Below are positions 44,594 to 53,707 of a stretch of DNA of 64,000 nt, piece by piece. How positions within the stretch are numbered: the first letter of the stretch is position 1; each line of letters opens with the position of its first letter. The notes beneath the pieces were generated by a model that saw only the letters and a list, made by a program, of their open reading frames with translations, did no database searches and had not been told where the DNA came from. The translations under genes were made by a program, and so were the position numbers. Source of the stretch: Paludibacter sp. (GTDB taxonomy: Bacteria; Bacteroidota; Bacteroidia; Bacteroidales; Paludibacteraceae); the NCBI GenBank assembly GCA_028710415.1, contig JAQTUE010000022.1, positions 47,252-111,251 on the forward strand, read 5' to 3'.

Positions 44594-45210
44594 TCGTTCG
44601 GTAGAATTAATTTCAGTTGTATTTAGATTTTGACTCCAAAAATAACAAATTAAATTAATACGAACAATTATTCACTCATTTTTATTAAGATTATCATTAA
44701 ACTAAATGTCATGCAACGAAAACGGACAACTTTCAGTTCTAAAAGTTGTCCGTTTCGCATGGATATTGATTGCTTAATCAGTTGTTCTACATTACCAAAA
44801 TAAAGAACAAACCACATGAGGCACAATAGTTCACAATAGAAATATTGTTTTCGGCTCTTTTTTTGAGTGGGAAATTTTAAAATGCTAATAGTATCTTAAC
44901 TCTCAATTTAGTGCATTTTTTGGCACAATATTGGATAATTTACTTCTAACTATTTTATTTAGAAGAGTCCATGTCTGGTTTAAAATCAAAATACGCAGTA
45001 TTTTTCAAATCCGTTTTTAATCCGCCAAATCAGCGTTAATCAGCGTTCTATTCTTAATTCTATTCTTAATTCTGGCTTGTCCAGGTTAGGTATTTACGTA
45101 TTATGTTTTTCTTAGTTTTGTTTTTGTATCCTATTGTGCCTAATGGTATTAGAGATATTTGTTTTGTTTTAATTTAGTAAAGTAGAAGTAGGTAATATAA
45201 ATTGTATTAC
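44594..45210. other. Noncoding region between DUF2059 and GH42 genes
   Basis: Contains the hairpin at 44717-44757 and small duplications (AATCAGCGTT twice, CTATTCTTAATT twice, 45036-45075). No gene. Confidence 0.6.
44717..44757. terminator. Terminator-like hairpin
   Basis: Perfect 13-base stem AACGGACAACTTT / AAAGTTGTCCGTT with an 8-base loop, extended by further pairs. Only a short T run on the minus strand. It lies on the 5' side of the DUF2059 gene, so it may end a transcript from the GH42 gene that stops at 45211. Confidence 0.55.
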
Positions 45211-47289
45211 TTATTGCCACACCGCCACTCCAGCCACCGGCAATTCCCTGGATCCAGTAATGATTTTTGCTGTGGCAGGAATATTAATGTTGACTTTTAC
45301 TGAAGAGTAATTGATCGCTACCCAGAATCCATCACGCCAGTTTACCATCACCCCTTCCGGTTGTTCGTTGGTAGTTATTCCGGCTGTTTCGTAGACTTTT
45401 TTCAGTACTTCTTTTTCCAACTTGCCATCGGTGGTTTCTGTCCCAATATAAGTGACAGTTCCCTTTCCAAGTTTGCGATGCACCACCGACGCTTTGCCTG
45501 CATAAAACTGGTCGGCATAGGTTGCCCAGGTCTCTACACCTGAGTAAGGTTCCAGGATATCACCCCATACATTCCAGGCAAAATTTGTTCCATTAAAAGT
45601 GACGTTTGCCTTGGTATCCGCACTCAGTTCATCGAACATGATTATCTTTGCCCCAATCAGCGAAGTGATGGCATCTGCCCACGGTGCTTCAAAGAAATGC
45701 CCGTTCCGGTCCTTTAACCCCGTGCGGCTGGTAAGTACAAGGTGCCCGCCGTTTTCCACATATTTTTTCCATTTATCCACCAGTTCACGGTCTACCATTT
45801 GGTAAGCGGGAGCCACCACCACCGGGTAAGCGGACAGATCCCGTTCTTCGCCTACGATATCCACCGGTACGCAAAGTGTCTTCAGGTTCGAATAGATGCG
45901 GGTGATATGCCCGGTTTCGTTCCATTGGTAGGTTTGTTTCTGGACTTCCGTTTCCCAGATATTGTCCGGATTGTACAGGATAGCTGTCTTTCTGGCTGCG
46001 TATTCTGCTGGCATTTGTACATTTGGTTTATATAGTTTGCGCAGATCGCGGATTTCCTTCATAAAATGACTGTACTCCTGACCGCCGAAAAGTTCGGTCA
46101 CCCCATCGGTGCCTACCATGCCGTAATGGAACTGCTCGCCACCAGAGAGTGGTTGACGGAAACGATAGGAACAAATGAAGTCCAATCCTCCCGCAAAAGC
46201 ATTCCATAACCAGGCCCTGATCACTCCGGGATAGGGTAGGGGGTTATAGGTTCCCCAGTTAACCTGTCCGGGTTGCAATTCCATCACCCCTGTAATCCCA
46301 TTGATAGGTCGGAAAAAGTCATTGGCAAAAGATATCCTCCATGGGTCGCCCAGCCTGAAACCCTGTTCGCCGACACCCTTGGAATATCCTGCTACCGGGT
46401 ACATGGTATAGGAACAGAAATCAAGGTCCTTGTTGCGCCATGGATCCACATCGGTATGGCTGTGCATGAAATTGGAAGTGATAAACTGCTCCTTTGAAAC
46501 GATTGAATGCAGGGTATTGTATTGCATTGAAACAAACCCAGAGCATTCGTCGGCACTGAAGCGTTTAAAATCAACTATCGAAATGGGGCTGGCAGTACCT
46601 GAAATCAACCTGGGTACATTGGGAATTTCAATCTGGCTGAAATCCGTGTATACTCCCGACCAAAAGGCAGTTCCCCAGGCCTGGTTCAGGCTGTCGATGG
46701 TTTTATATTTCTTTTGCAGCCATTCCTTGAAATTCTTCTGTGCCCCGGGACTAAAATCGTAAGTGCCGTAATGCGAAGGTTCATTGTCAATCTGCCATCC
46801 CCAGATGCGTTTGTCGTTGCCATAATGTTTTGCCTGTGCTTCAACCAGCCTGGTGACCAGTTCACGGTACTTCGCGTTCGACCAGGAAGCATGCTGCCTG
46901 GTGCCATGTTCAGCAGTTTGACCTGTTGGCAGTTCCACCAGCACTTCCGGGTATTTCCGTACCAACCAAACCGGAGGAGTGGCCGAGGAGGTACACATAA
47001 TCACTTTCAGATGGTGTTTGGCAGCAAGCTCCACGGCTTTATCCAGCCATTTAAAGTCGTACATACCTTCTGTTGGTTCCATTTGTGCCCAGGCAAATTC
47101 GGCCATGTGCGTAAATTCAAAGCCCATATCCTCCATCTTCTTAAAATCCCGGTCCCACTGTTCCGGGTTCCAGGCTTCCGGATAATAATAGACTCCCGTT
47201 TCAACCATTTTCTCAGGGCTGAAAAACTTTTGTGCCTGCGACAATACTCCGAATGCAAGCAACATTCCAAGGATAAGAAATTTCTTCAT
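45211..47289 (-). CDS. Exported beta-galactosidase, glycoside hydrolase family 42
   Basis: 692 residues with a signal peptide ending SQAQ. GH42 layout: TIM barrel (about 30-400), trimerisation domain (about 420-610) and C-terminal beta domain. Acid/base Glu170 in WQIDNEPS and nucleophile Glu337 in GVMELQPG. YYPEAWNPEQWDRDF near residue 35-49 is the usual family start. It releases terminal beta-galactose; export suggests work on larger galactans or oligosaccharides in the periplasm. It stands alone but could complement the GH2/GH30 operon at the left of the window. A perfect -7 box lies upstream at 47391. Confidence 0.95.
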   Translation of the reverse strand: MKKFLILGMLLAFGVLSQAQKFFSPEKMVETGVYYYPEAWNPEQWDRDFKKMEDMGFEFTHMAEFAWAQMEPTEGMYDFKWLDKAVELAAKHHLKVIMCTSSATPPVWLVRKYPEVLVELPTGQTAEHGTRQHASWSNAKYRELVTRLVEAQAKHYGNDKRIWGWQIDNEPSHYGTYDFSPGAQKNFKEWLQKKYKTIDSLNQAWGTAFWSGVYTDFSQIEIPNVPRLISGTASPISIVDFKRFSADECSGFVSMQYNTLHSIVSKEQFITSNFMHSHTDVDPWRNKDLDFCSYTMYPVAGYSKGVGEQGFRLGDPWRISFANDFFRPINGITGVMELQPGQVNWGTYNPLPYPGVIRAWLWNAFAGGLDFICSYRFRQPLSGGEQFHYGMVGTDGVTELFGGQEYSHFMKEIRDLRKLYKPNVQMPAEYAARKTAILYNPDNIWETEVQKQTYQWNETGHITRIYSNLKTLCVPVDIVGEERDLSAYPVVVAPAYQMVDRELVDKWKKYVENGGHLVLTSRTGLKDRNGHFFEAPWADAITSLIGAKIIMFDELSADTKANVTFNGTNFAWNVWGDILEPYSGVETWATYADQFYAGKASVVHRKLGKGTVTYIGTETTDGKLEKEVLKKVYETAGITTNEQPEGVMVNWRDGFWVAINYSSVKVNINIPATAKIITGSRELPVAGVAVWQ

Positions 47290-47390
47290 AAACGTTTTTT
47301 CTGTATGGATTAAAAAATCAGGTTAAATCAATTGTAAATGCATTTCGGCATGTTGAATATTTTCTTTGACAATTCAATGGCACGAAAGTA

Positions 47391-47421
47391 CAAAGATAAC
47401 TTAATTTTTAATTGTTTAAAC
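47391..47421 (-). promoter_or_regulatory. Putative GH42 promoter
   Basis: Minus strand GTTT, 19 bases and TATCTTTG; the -7 box is perfect and the -33 box partial. About 100 bases upstream of the GH42 ATG. Confidence 0.5.
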
Positions 47422-47592
47422 TCAATTCCCGTACTTTTTTATGTGTACTAGTTCGTGGAATCAACTATTAATAGAATGGATTTCTTAATTGATAAATATG
47501 ATAAAATTGGTAACAGATGATTTTATTTCAAGGCACTTGTCCTTGTTTAATTCTAGTTAAATGATTTTCATCCTGTTTACATGATGTTTACG

Positions 47593-47647
47593 TTGTATCT
47601 TAGTTGTATCTTAGATGTGTCTTAGATATAACTTAGATATCTCTTAT
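47593..47647. repeat. 11-bp tandem array, TTGTATCTTAG family
   Basis: Five units of 11 bases: two identical TTGTATCTTAG, then ATGTGTCTTAG, ATATAACTTAG and ATATCTCTTAT. Unit length equals that of the ATAGGGTTGAG arrays at 27029 and 55927 though the sequence differs. Confidence 0.85.
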
Positions 47648-48181
47648 CATTAATAGGTTAATACATCTATAGTATATTTGAATTATAAGCATAAGTAATC
47701 TGAATTATACCGAAAACATCCTGGTGAATAGGATACAGAATCTTTAAATTGAATCAATTAACGGAATATTGATAAACTTTGATTTAATTCAACCATTGAA
47801 TATTCTACTCAGGTTGATTCCAATTAAAGCTTTGCAATTTATTGAAACGAGGATAACTGTAAATCTATAACGAATTCATCATGCCAATAATTACTTTTCA
47901 GGTTGTGAATATTTGGAAGTAAGAAGAAAAAATGATTTAACATTCGGAAGTCTGGTTAAATTCAGCGAACTTGATTTCATGAAGATAGTTCCTCAGTTTG
48001 CTTACGAATAAAATAATGATTTAAAACATCCATTCATAAAATTAAACGATTATCTTTGCTGATAATTAACATACCTGGGTTGGTGAATTAAAAGATAGAA
48101 CAATACATCGAACCTCATTTATTCACAGTATTAAAGTTGAATGACCGGGTATTAAAGTTACTAATACAATAGATTCATATT

Positions 48182-48703
48182 ATGATTGACAACGGAAAAG
48201 CAAAGATTACGGATTCGATGGATGAATTGAAAATCGTCATCCCATCAAAGAAAAACTGGTTTGTAATATTGTTTACGATGGTCTGGATGGGAGGCTGGTA
48301 CATGGGGTTCAAGAGTGCCATGGACGGTTTTGGTGAGAATGCCTTTATTACTTTCTGGATGATAGGATGGACAATAGGAGGTTGCTCTGCCATCTTTGTT
48401 TTACTCTGGAGTTTGTTTGGACAGGAAATAATTAGAATCGATTTTCAGGATTTATTTCTGGAAAAATCAATTTTTGGTATCGGCATTAAAAGGAGATTGG
48501 CAATAACCGAATTGAATAATATACGATATGAAGCTGTTGAACGAAATGGATTCTCAGGCAATAATGACATGTCAATAATATTGCATGGGGCAGGACCAAT
48601 TAAAATGGATTATGGATTAAAGACATATACAGTTGGATTCTCGGTGGACGAAGCGGAGGCAAAATACATCATTGAATTAATCAGGAAAAAAACAAAGAAA
48701 TAA
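48182..48703 (+). CDS. Hypothetical membrane protein with two TM segments
   Basis: 173 residues. Two membrane segments at about 26-44 (WFVILFTMVWMGGWYMGF) and 56-79, followed by a soluble beta-rich C-terminal half (about 80-173) that resembles a PH-like domain in pattern. No family named with confidence. Monocistronic; the gap after it (48704-48973) holds nothing that I recognise. Confidence 0.75.
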   Translation: MIDNGKAKITDSMDELKIVIPSKKNWFVILFTMVWMGGWYMGFKSAMDGFGENAFITFWMIGWTIGGCSAIFVLLWSLFGQEIIRIDFQDLFLEKSIFGIGIKRRLAITELNNIRYEAVERNGFSGNNDMSIILHGAGPIKMDYGLKTYTVGFSVDEAEAKYIIELIRKKTKK

Positions 48704-48973
48704 ATTAAACTTAAATTTAAAAAATTGAGCGTTGTTTTAGTATCTGAAGACGTTGTAAGATAGAGTAAGGAAGAGGATCGGAATGTTACCAGTTAGCCCT
48801 TATTTGATTTAATAATTGGCGGTACTAATTTTACGGCTACCTTTTGGAATACAATCAAAAAATATCAATACGAATTTTAAAGAAAGAGGAATGTAAACCG
48901 GTTTTAATTGTAGGATTGAAATAGTTAACCCTCTTAAGTTGAAGTGATGGTAATTGAATTTAAATAGCATGTT

Positions 48974-49498
48974 ATGAAAAAGCAAAATTACCTGGTAATA
49001 AAAGCAAAAGCCACTGAATTTGAACAGATTGGAGAACTAATGGTACGGGTGTATTCAGACCTGGAGGGATTTCCAACAGCCCTGGAACAGCCTGAATATT
49101 ATAAAATGCTGGCCAATATCGGGGAGGTGACAAAAAAACCGGAGACCGAACTATTGGTTGCCGTTTCAACAGAAGGTGAAATTGTTGGATGTGTCGTGTA
49201 TTTTAGTGACATGCAATATTATGGCTCCGGGGGAACTGCTAACGGGGAGAAGAATACTTCCGGGTTTAGATTGCTGGCTGTCGATTCGTCCTACCGCGGT
49301 CAGGGAATAGGCAAGTTGCTGATTGAAGAATGCCTGCGGAAAGCTAAGAAACTTAAACATGACCAGGTTGTAATTCATTCTACCCGGGCAATGCAACAGG
49401 CTATAGAAATCTACGAAAAGCTTGGATTTAAAAGGTCTGTTGATTTGGATTTTATGCAAGGGGCATTACCTGTATTTGGGTTTAGGCTGATACTTTAA
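48974..49498 (+). CDS. GNAT family N-acetyltransferase
   Basis: 174 residues. Acetyl-CoA motif A RGQGIGK at 108-114 after beta-strand FRLLAVD; motif B with AIEIYEKLGFKR follows. The acceptor is unknown. First of three GNAT genes in a row (next starts 77 bases downstream), separated by noncoding DNA, so probably not one tight operon. The three differ in sequence and are not simple tandem copies. Confidence 0.9.
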   Translation: MKKQNYLVIKAKATEFEQIGELMVRVYSDLEGFPTALEQPEYYKMLANIGEVTKKPETELLVAVSTEGEIVGCVVYFSDMQYYGSGGTANGEKNTSGFRLLAVDSSYRGQGIGKLLIEECLRKAKKLKHDQVVIHSTRAMQQAIEIYEKLGFKRSVDLDFMQGALPVFGFRLIL

Positions 49499-49575
49499 CG
49501 AATGATGATCCTTGCCATCAACTTGGATGCATTGAATGGATTAAATTTATAAAACAAAGTGACTAAAAAATATCA

Positions 49576-50058
49576 ATGGCTGTCGTTTACCGCAAAATAG
49601 AAAAAAGAGACAATGAAATACTATCCCGCCTGATTAAGAAGGTATTCGTTGAGTTTGGGATTGACATGCCCGGAACGGTGTATACCGACCCGACTACCGA
49701 TGCACTGTACGAATTGTTTCAAACACCCCGCTCGGTATACTGGATTGCAGAAGAAAATGAGAAGATACTGGGCGGTTGCGGCATCTATCCTACAGAAGGC
49801 CTTCCAACAGGGTATGCCGAGTTGGTGAAGCTATACCTTTCGGCGGATGCCAGGGGGAAAGGCATCGGGAATACCCTGATGCAAAAGAGCATAGAGAGTG
49901 CACGCGAAATGAATTATACCCATTTATACCTGGAAAGCTTTCCGGCCCTGAGTAAGGCAGTATCCCTGTACGAAAGAAATGGTTTTGTGATGTTGAAACA
50001 ATCATTGGGAAGTTCTGTGCATTATGCCTGTACAATCTGGATGGATCGAGAACTTTGA
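49576..50058 (+). CDS. GNAT family N-acetyltransferase
   Basis: 160 residues. Motif A RGKGIGNTLM at 93-102, preceded by ELVKLYLSADA; C-terminal SKAVSLYERNGF motif B. Relatives with this pattern are often annotated as MarR-associated or phosphinothricin-type acetyltransferases, but no acceptor can be assigned. Second gene of the GNAT cluster; the next gene starts 69 bases later. Confidence 0.9.
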   Translation: MAVVYRKIEKRDNEILSRLIKKVFVEFGIDMPGTVYTDPTTDALYELFQTPRSVYWIAEENEKILGGCGIYPTEGLPTGYAELVKLYLSADARGKGIGNTLMQKSIESAREMNYTHLYLESFPALSKAVSLYERNGFVMLKQSLGSSVHYACTIWMDREL

Positions 50059-50127
50059 AGCAAGAATTCCTTTTGCAGTGGACTTATTATCCACCCGGAA
50101 TTAAAAATAGTAAATGAAAGAACCTAA

Positions 50128-50577
50128 ATGATAAAAAATAACGAAGTAGAAGTCAGGGAGATAAATTATCATACTGAAGAGTACATTCAGGAGCAGGAAC
50201 TCAGAAACCGTGTACTCAGGATACCGCTGGGAATGAGCCTTTATGATGAAAACCTTGTTAAGGAAGAGTATGATGTTCATATTGGAGCTTTTGTAAATAA
50301 GCAACTTGTTGGTGTATTGATATTGACAAAGCTGAATGATTCGGAAGTAAAAATGAGGCAGGTTGCTGTGGAAGAAACATTCAGGTCCAGGAAAGCAGGA
50401 AGTAAAATGGTCCTTTTTGCCGAAGAGTATTCCAAAAACAAGGGATATACTACAATGGTATTGAATGCCCGCAAGACAGCTGTGCCATTCTATGTAAAGC
50501 TTGGATATGAAAAGATAAGTAATGAGTTTATGGAAATAAATATTCCGCATTATAAAATGAAAAAAAGCCTGAACTAA
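50128..50577 (+). CDS. GNAT family N-acetyltransferase (ElaA-like)
   Basis: 149 residues. Motif A is FRSRKAGSKMV (86-95), slightly divergent from RxxGxG but in place after MRQVAVEE; AVPFYVKLGYEKI is motif B. The EQELRNRVLRIPLGMSL segment (about 22-38) is typical of small ElaA-type acetyltransferases. Third gene of the cluster. Confidence 0.87.
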   Translation: MIKNNEVEVREINYHTEEYIQEQELRNRVLRIPLGMSLYDENLVKEEYDVHIGAFVNKQLVGVLILTKLNDSEVKMRQVAVEETFRSRKAGSKMVLFAEEYSKNKGYTTMVLNARKTAVPFYVKLGYEKISNEFMEINIPHYKMKKSLN

Positions 50578-50754
50578 GAATTATTTTAGGTGTGATAAAT
50601 GTTTATAATCAATTGTTTGACTGATTTATTTCTTATGCCAATAAGTTGTGTTTGAACTAAGCAATGTTGGAATTTGTTTGTTAAACAGAGCACTAAAATG
50701 AGACAATATTCGAAACAGATTTAGTGTCAGTAACTGATTTTAATTAGTTGTATC

Positions 50755-51303
50755 ATGAGAAAACTGATCGCATCCATCAACATGACCCTCGATGGCTATT
50801 GTGACCACGAGGCTGGAATAGTAGACGATGAATTGCACCAACACTTCAATGATTTGCTCAAGGAGGTCGATACTCTTCTGTTTGGCAGGATCACCTATCA
50901 ACTGATGGAAAGCAGCTGGCCACAAATTGTTGCTAACCCAACCGGCATAAAGCCCTTCGATGAATTTGCCGTATTGATTGATGATATACACAAGATTGTA
51001 TTTTCACATACCTTGAAACACGTGGAATGGAAAAATTCCACTCTGGCCCAGGGTGAGATGCGGGAAGTAGTACAAAAACTCAAACAGCAGGAAGGCAAAA
51101 GCATGTTGGTCGGCAGCCCAAGTGTCATTGATACCCTGATGCAATTTGGATTAATTGATGAGTTCCGGTTGTTGGTGCATCCCATTGTATTGGGAAAAGG
51201 ATTGCCTTTGTTTAAAAATATCGCTGAAAGAATTAACCTGAAACTGATTAAAACAAAGATCCTTGGATCGGGCGTTATTGTATTGTATTATGAACCACAG
51301 TGA
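50755..51303 (+). CDS. Dihydrofolate reductase-like / RibD C-terminal domain protein
   Basis: 182 residues. MRKLIASINMTLDGY at the start, LFGRITYQLM around 42-51 and VGSPSVIDTLMQFGLIDEFRLLVHPIVLGKG (key parts VGSPSVIDTL and HPIVLGKG) are the marks of the RibD C-terminal/YyaP-like reductase family. NADPH binding is likely; the substrate is not known. Not a housekeeping DHFR. Follows the GNAT genes, same strand. Confidence 0.9.
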   Translation: MRKLIASINMTLDGYCDHEAGIVDDELHQHFNDLLKEVDTLLFGRITYQLMESSWPQIVANPTGIKPFDEFAVLIDDIHKIVFSHTLKHVEWKNSTLAQGEMREVVQKLKQQEGKSMLVGSPSVIDTLMQFGLIDEFRLLVHPIVLGKGLPLFKNIAERINLKLIKTKILGSGVIVLYYEPQ

Positions 51304-51427
51304 TACTTGAAGAATCGTAGTGTAATATTACTAATTGATATTTTTAAAAATGAAGCAGCCGCTTCCCGGTTTCAATTATCAGACAAACATAATTATCTAA
51401 ATCCCAAGAGGAAAGGAGACAAGTATT

Positions 51428-51784
51428 ATGGAAAAAGAAATCGATCTTTCACTCCCTGAATGGGTGTTCCTGGATGGCAATTCCCACCTGGGGAATACCC
51501 TGGAGGGCAGGGATATCATTCAGCACATTCCCAGCCTGAGCATCCTCGAACTGTTTATGCTTGATGATAAGCCTTTTGTACTGAACCCTCCGGTGAAAAC
51601 AAAAGAGTTTCTGTATACCAATGTTTTTGGTGAAATTGAAAAACATATGATTGCATTGCATTTCAGTATGTCTGATGACTTTGAGATTTACAAGATCATG
51701 GATAAAGCCATTGAGTTTTACACCGAGTTTATGGATTGGGAGGACCAAAGCCTTATCATTGAAGAAACTTCAAAGGACAATTGA
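51428..51784 (+). CDS. Hypothetical cytoplasmic protein
   Basis: 118 residues, acidic, no signal or membrane segment. Residues 5-30 (SLPEWVFLDGNSHLGNTLEGRD) and the later FVLNPPVKTKEFLY are distinctive but I do not recognise a family. Real gene is supported by length, codon use like its neighbours and clean gaps. Downstream, 51834 carries a promoter-like box for the DUF3467 gene. Confidence 0.65.
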   Translation: MEKEIDLSLPEWVFLDGNSHLGNTLEGRDIIQHIPSLSILELFMLDDKPFVLNPPVKTKEFLYTNVFGEIEKHMIALHFSMSDDFEIYKIMDKAIEFYTEFMDWEDQSLIIEETSKDN

Positions 51785-51833
51785 TAGCAGGCTAATGCAG
51801 GTAAGTACGAGATCTAATTTCAATAAAAATCCT

Positions 51834-51841
51834 TACCTTTG
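51834..51841 (+). promoter_or_regulatory. Putative -7 box for the DUF3467 gene
   Basis: TACCTTTG matches TAnnTTTG and lies 60 bases before the ATG at 51902. No clear TTTG is found 19 bases upstream. Confidence 0.4.
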
Positions 51842-51901
51842 TATTCGTTATATTATATGCGAATCACACTGCAATTAATTTATAAATCAACCCAATATAA
51901 A

Positions 51902-52210
51902 ATGGAAAACCAAGAGAACCAATTAAACATTGAACTTTCACCGGAAATAGCTGAAGGTATTTATTCAAACCTGGCTATTATCTCACATTCTAATTCTGAA
52001 TTTGTAGTCGATTTTATCCGCATTATGCCCGGAACTCCCAAAGCAAATGTGAAATCACGCATTATTCTTACACCCGAACATACCAAGAGATTGCTGTTTG
52101 CTTTGCAGGAAAATATTGCCAAGTTTGAACAACAGAATGGCAAGATCAAGATTTCTGATAATGGTTTTGTTCCACCGGTACCGATGGGTTTTGGAGGAGG
52201 AGAAGCGTAA
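51902..52210 (+). CDS. DUF3467 domain protein
   Basis: 102 residues from the ATG at 51902; an in-frame ATG at 51839 overlaps the putative promoter and adds 21 residues without family support. Pattern of DUF3467: LSPEIAEGIYSN, FVVDFIR, then ILTPEHTKRLLFALQENI (key HTKRLL) and a Pro/Gly-rich tail ending GFGGGEA. Small protein of unknown role, widely present in Bacteroidota. Terminator at 52304. Confidence 0.88.
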   Translation: MENQENQLNIELSPEIAEGIYSNLAIISHSNSEFVVDFIRIMPGTPKANVKSRIILTPEHTKRLLFALQENIAKFEQQNGKIKISDNGFVPPVPMGFGGGEA

Positions 52211-52245
52211 GAAAGTTTGAGGTTTGAAAGTTTGAGGTTTGAAGT
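52208..52245. repeat. Short GTTTGAGG/GTTTGAAA tract
   Basis: Four units right after the DUF3467 stop codon; same family as the tracts at 31446 and 43758. Confidence 0.8.
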
Positions 52246-52303
52246 TAATTCTCAAAGGATAATAGCAAAATAACAAACTTACTTTTCATGCTTCAGAAAA
52301 TAC

Positions 52304-52341
52304 AAAAGAGATAGTTCCCAAAGCGAAGCTATCTCTTTTTT
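52304..52341 (+). terminator. Terminator after the DUF3467 gene
   Basis: Stem AAAAGAGATAG / CTATCTCTTTT with a 14-base apical region that can pair further, ending in six T residues. Confidence 0.85.
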
Positions 52342-52509
52342 CGATTTATAATATGACAGTTATTTCAACAATGTCTATATTATACATATTCCTTGAGCAT
52401 GAATTAGAATTAATCTGGAAATAGCTGATTTCAAATAGAGTTCAGATATCCAGTCAAAGTTCTGAAATCAGAAATTGTGTATTGTCTTTTTTAAACGGAA
52501 TCAACCGAT

Positions 52510-53268
52510 TTAATTTGATTTTTTATACCATAGAAACCAGGCAGGATTATAATACCCCGTTAGTTCTGCTGAAGCATTATCATCTGCTTTTTTTGGAGGA
52601 ATCTTAACAAGTACATCTTTCCCTTCTTTCCAGTTTGCAGGAGTCAAGACTTTATCTTTTGCAGAGATTTGAATTGCTGTAACCATTCTTACCAGTTCAT
52701 CTGTATTCCTGCCAATATTCATAGGATAAAAGTAAATTGCCTGAATCGTATTCTCGGGATCAATAATAAAAACGCCTCTGACGCTACGTGTTGAATTGGT
52801 TTCAGTATGGATCATGCCATATTGTTTAGAAACACTTATATTCTCATCATCAACCAGGGGAAATTTGATTTTTACCTGTTCCCTGTTATCTATTTTCAGC
52901 ATTTCAAGGGCTTTTTTCCATTGAATATGGGTATCCAACCTGTCGGTTGAAATTACAACCAGCTTAACACCCAATTTATCAAATTGATCCTGTAGGTGTG
53001 CAAGTTCCAGAATCTCAGTAGAGCATACCGGTGTAAAGTCCTTAGGGTGACTAAACAAAATTTTCCAGTTGTGACCGTAATCCTCTGGAAAATTAATGGT
53101 GCCATTCGTCGATTCAGCAGTGAAAGAAGGCGCTTTTTCGCCAATTAAGGGTATTCGAAAATTCCTGTCTTCATTTGAATTTGTAACTTTGGATGTCTTT
53201 TCAACATCCTGTGACCATAATTGAGTACATGATACTCCAATAAAAAGTAATAAAAGAAACTTTTTCAT
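52510..53268 (-). CDS. Exported 1-Cys peroxiredoxin, copy A
   Basis: 252 residues. A signal peptide (MKKFLLLLFIGVSCTQLWSQ) precedes a Prx6/AhpE-type domain. Peroxidatic Cys82 lies in HPKDFTPVC, with Pro75 and Thr79 of the PxxxTxxC motif; no second Cys is placed to resolve it, hence 1-Cys type. The C-terminal extension (about 195-252, with TPANWKEGKDVLVKIPP) is usual for the Prx6 group. Export to the periplasm or outer membrane is the unusual feature. It lies next to a copy with the same length (53708), separated by 439 bases, so a tandem duplication is clear. Confidence 0.92.
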   Translation of the reverse strand: MKKFLLLLFIGVSCTQLWSQDVEKTSKVTNSNEDRNFRIPLIGEKAPSFTAESTNGTINFPEDYGHNWKILFSHPKDFTPVCSTEILELAHLQDQFDKLGVKLVVISTDRLDTHIQWKKALEMLKIDNREQVKIKFPLVDDENISVSKQYGMIHTETNSTRSVRGVFIIDPENTIQAIYFYPMNIGRNTDELVRMVTAIQISAKDKVLTPANWKEGKDVLVKIPPKKADDNASAELTGYYNPAWFLWYKKSN

Positions 53269-53707
53269 GATGATTCAAATTTAAATTAATACTGATTGAT
53301 TGAATAATGCTGTATGCACTATTTAGAACCAGTAAACATAAGCTTCTGTGATAAGTTTCTTACATCAACTTTAATTGAATAATATTATATTAATTCGTTG
53401 AGAATTGTATTAAAATTAGCCACTCTTTTGGTTCTTAATTATTATTGCAAGATCATTATTTCTTGTAAAATGAGATTATAGTGCACATAAACAGTCAGTT
53501 AATGACAAGTGTATATTTATGTATTTATTATCCAATGTTTTGTATTATTATTCAAATAATGTAAAAGGTTTGCATTGAAGGCATGTGTTATAAGCACAGA
53601 AGCCGGATAATTATCCGGCTTTCGTGCATGATTCATGAACTCCTGACTTCTTAGAATTGTGAATTCATTGGAATAATAATCTGTCAGGTAATTGAAACTT
53701 GAGTCTG
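53269..53707. other. Intergenic region between duplicated peroxiredoxin genes
   Basis: AT-rich; includes the palindromic hairpin at 53594-53627. No coding signal. A promoter for the downstream copy must lie here, but I see no convincing box. Confidence 0.5.
53594..53627. terminator. Palindromic terminator-like hairpin
   Basis: GCAC, AAGCCGGATAATTATCCGGCTT and GTGC: a perfect 22-base inner palindrome with a further outer pair. It is downstream of the second peroxiredoxin gene. The AAGCCGGAT arm recurs in the hairpin at 54777, hinting at a repeated terminator sequence. Confidence 0.6.

Larger units (their letters stand above)
47290..48181. other. Long noncoding region with an 11-bp tandem array
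   Basis: Holds the GH42 promoter (47391), the tandem array at 47593-47647 and AT-rich DNA. A 46-codon plus-strand frame without start (47871-48011, ending KIVPQFAYE) may be a gene remnant or chance; I do not recognise it. Confidence 0.5.
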
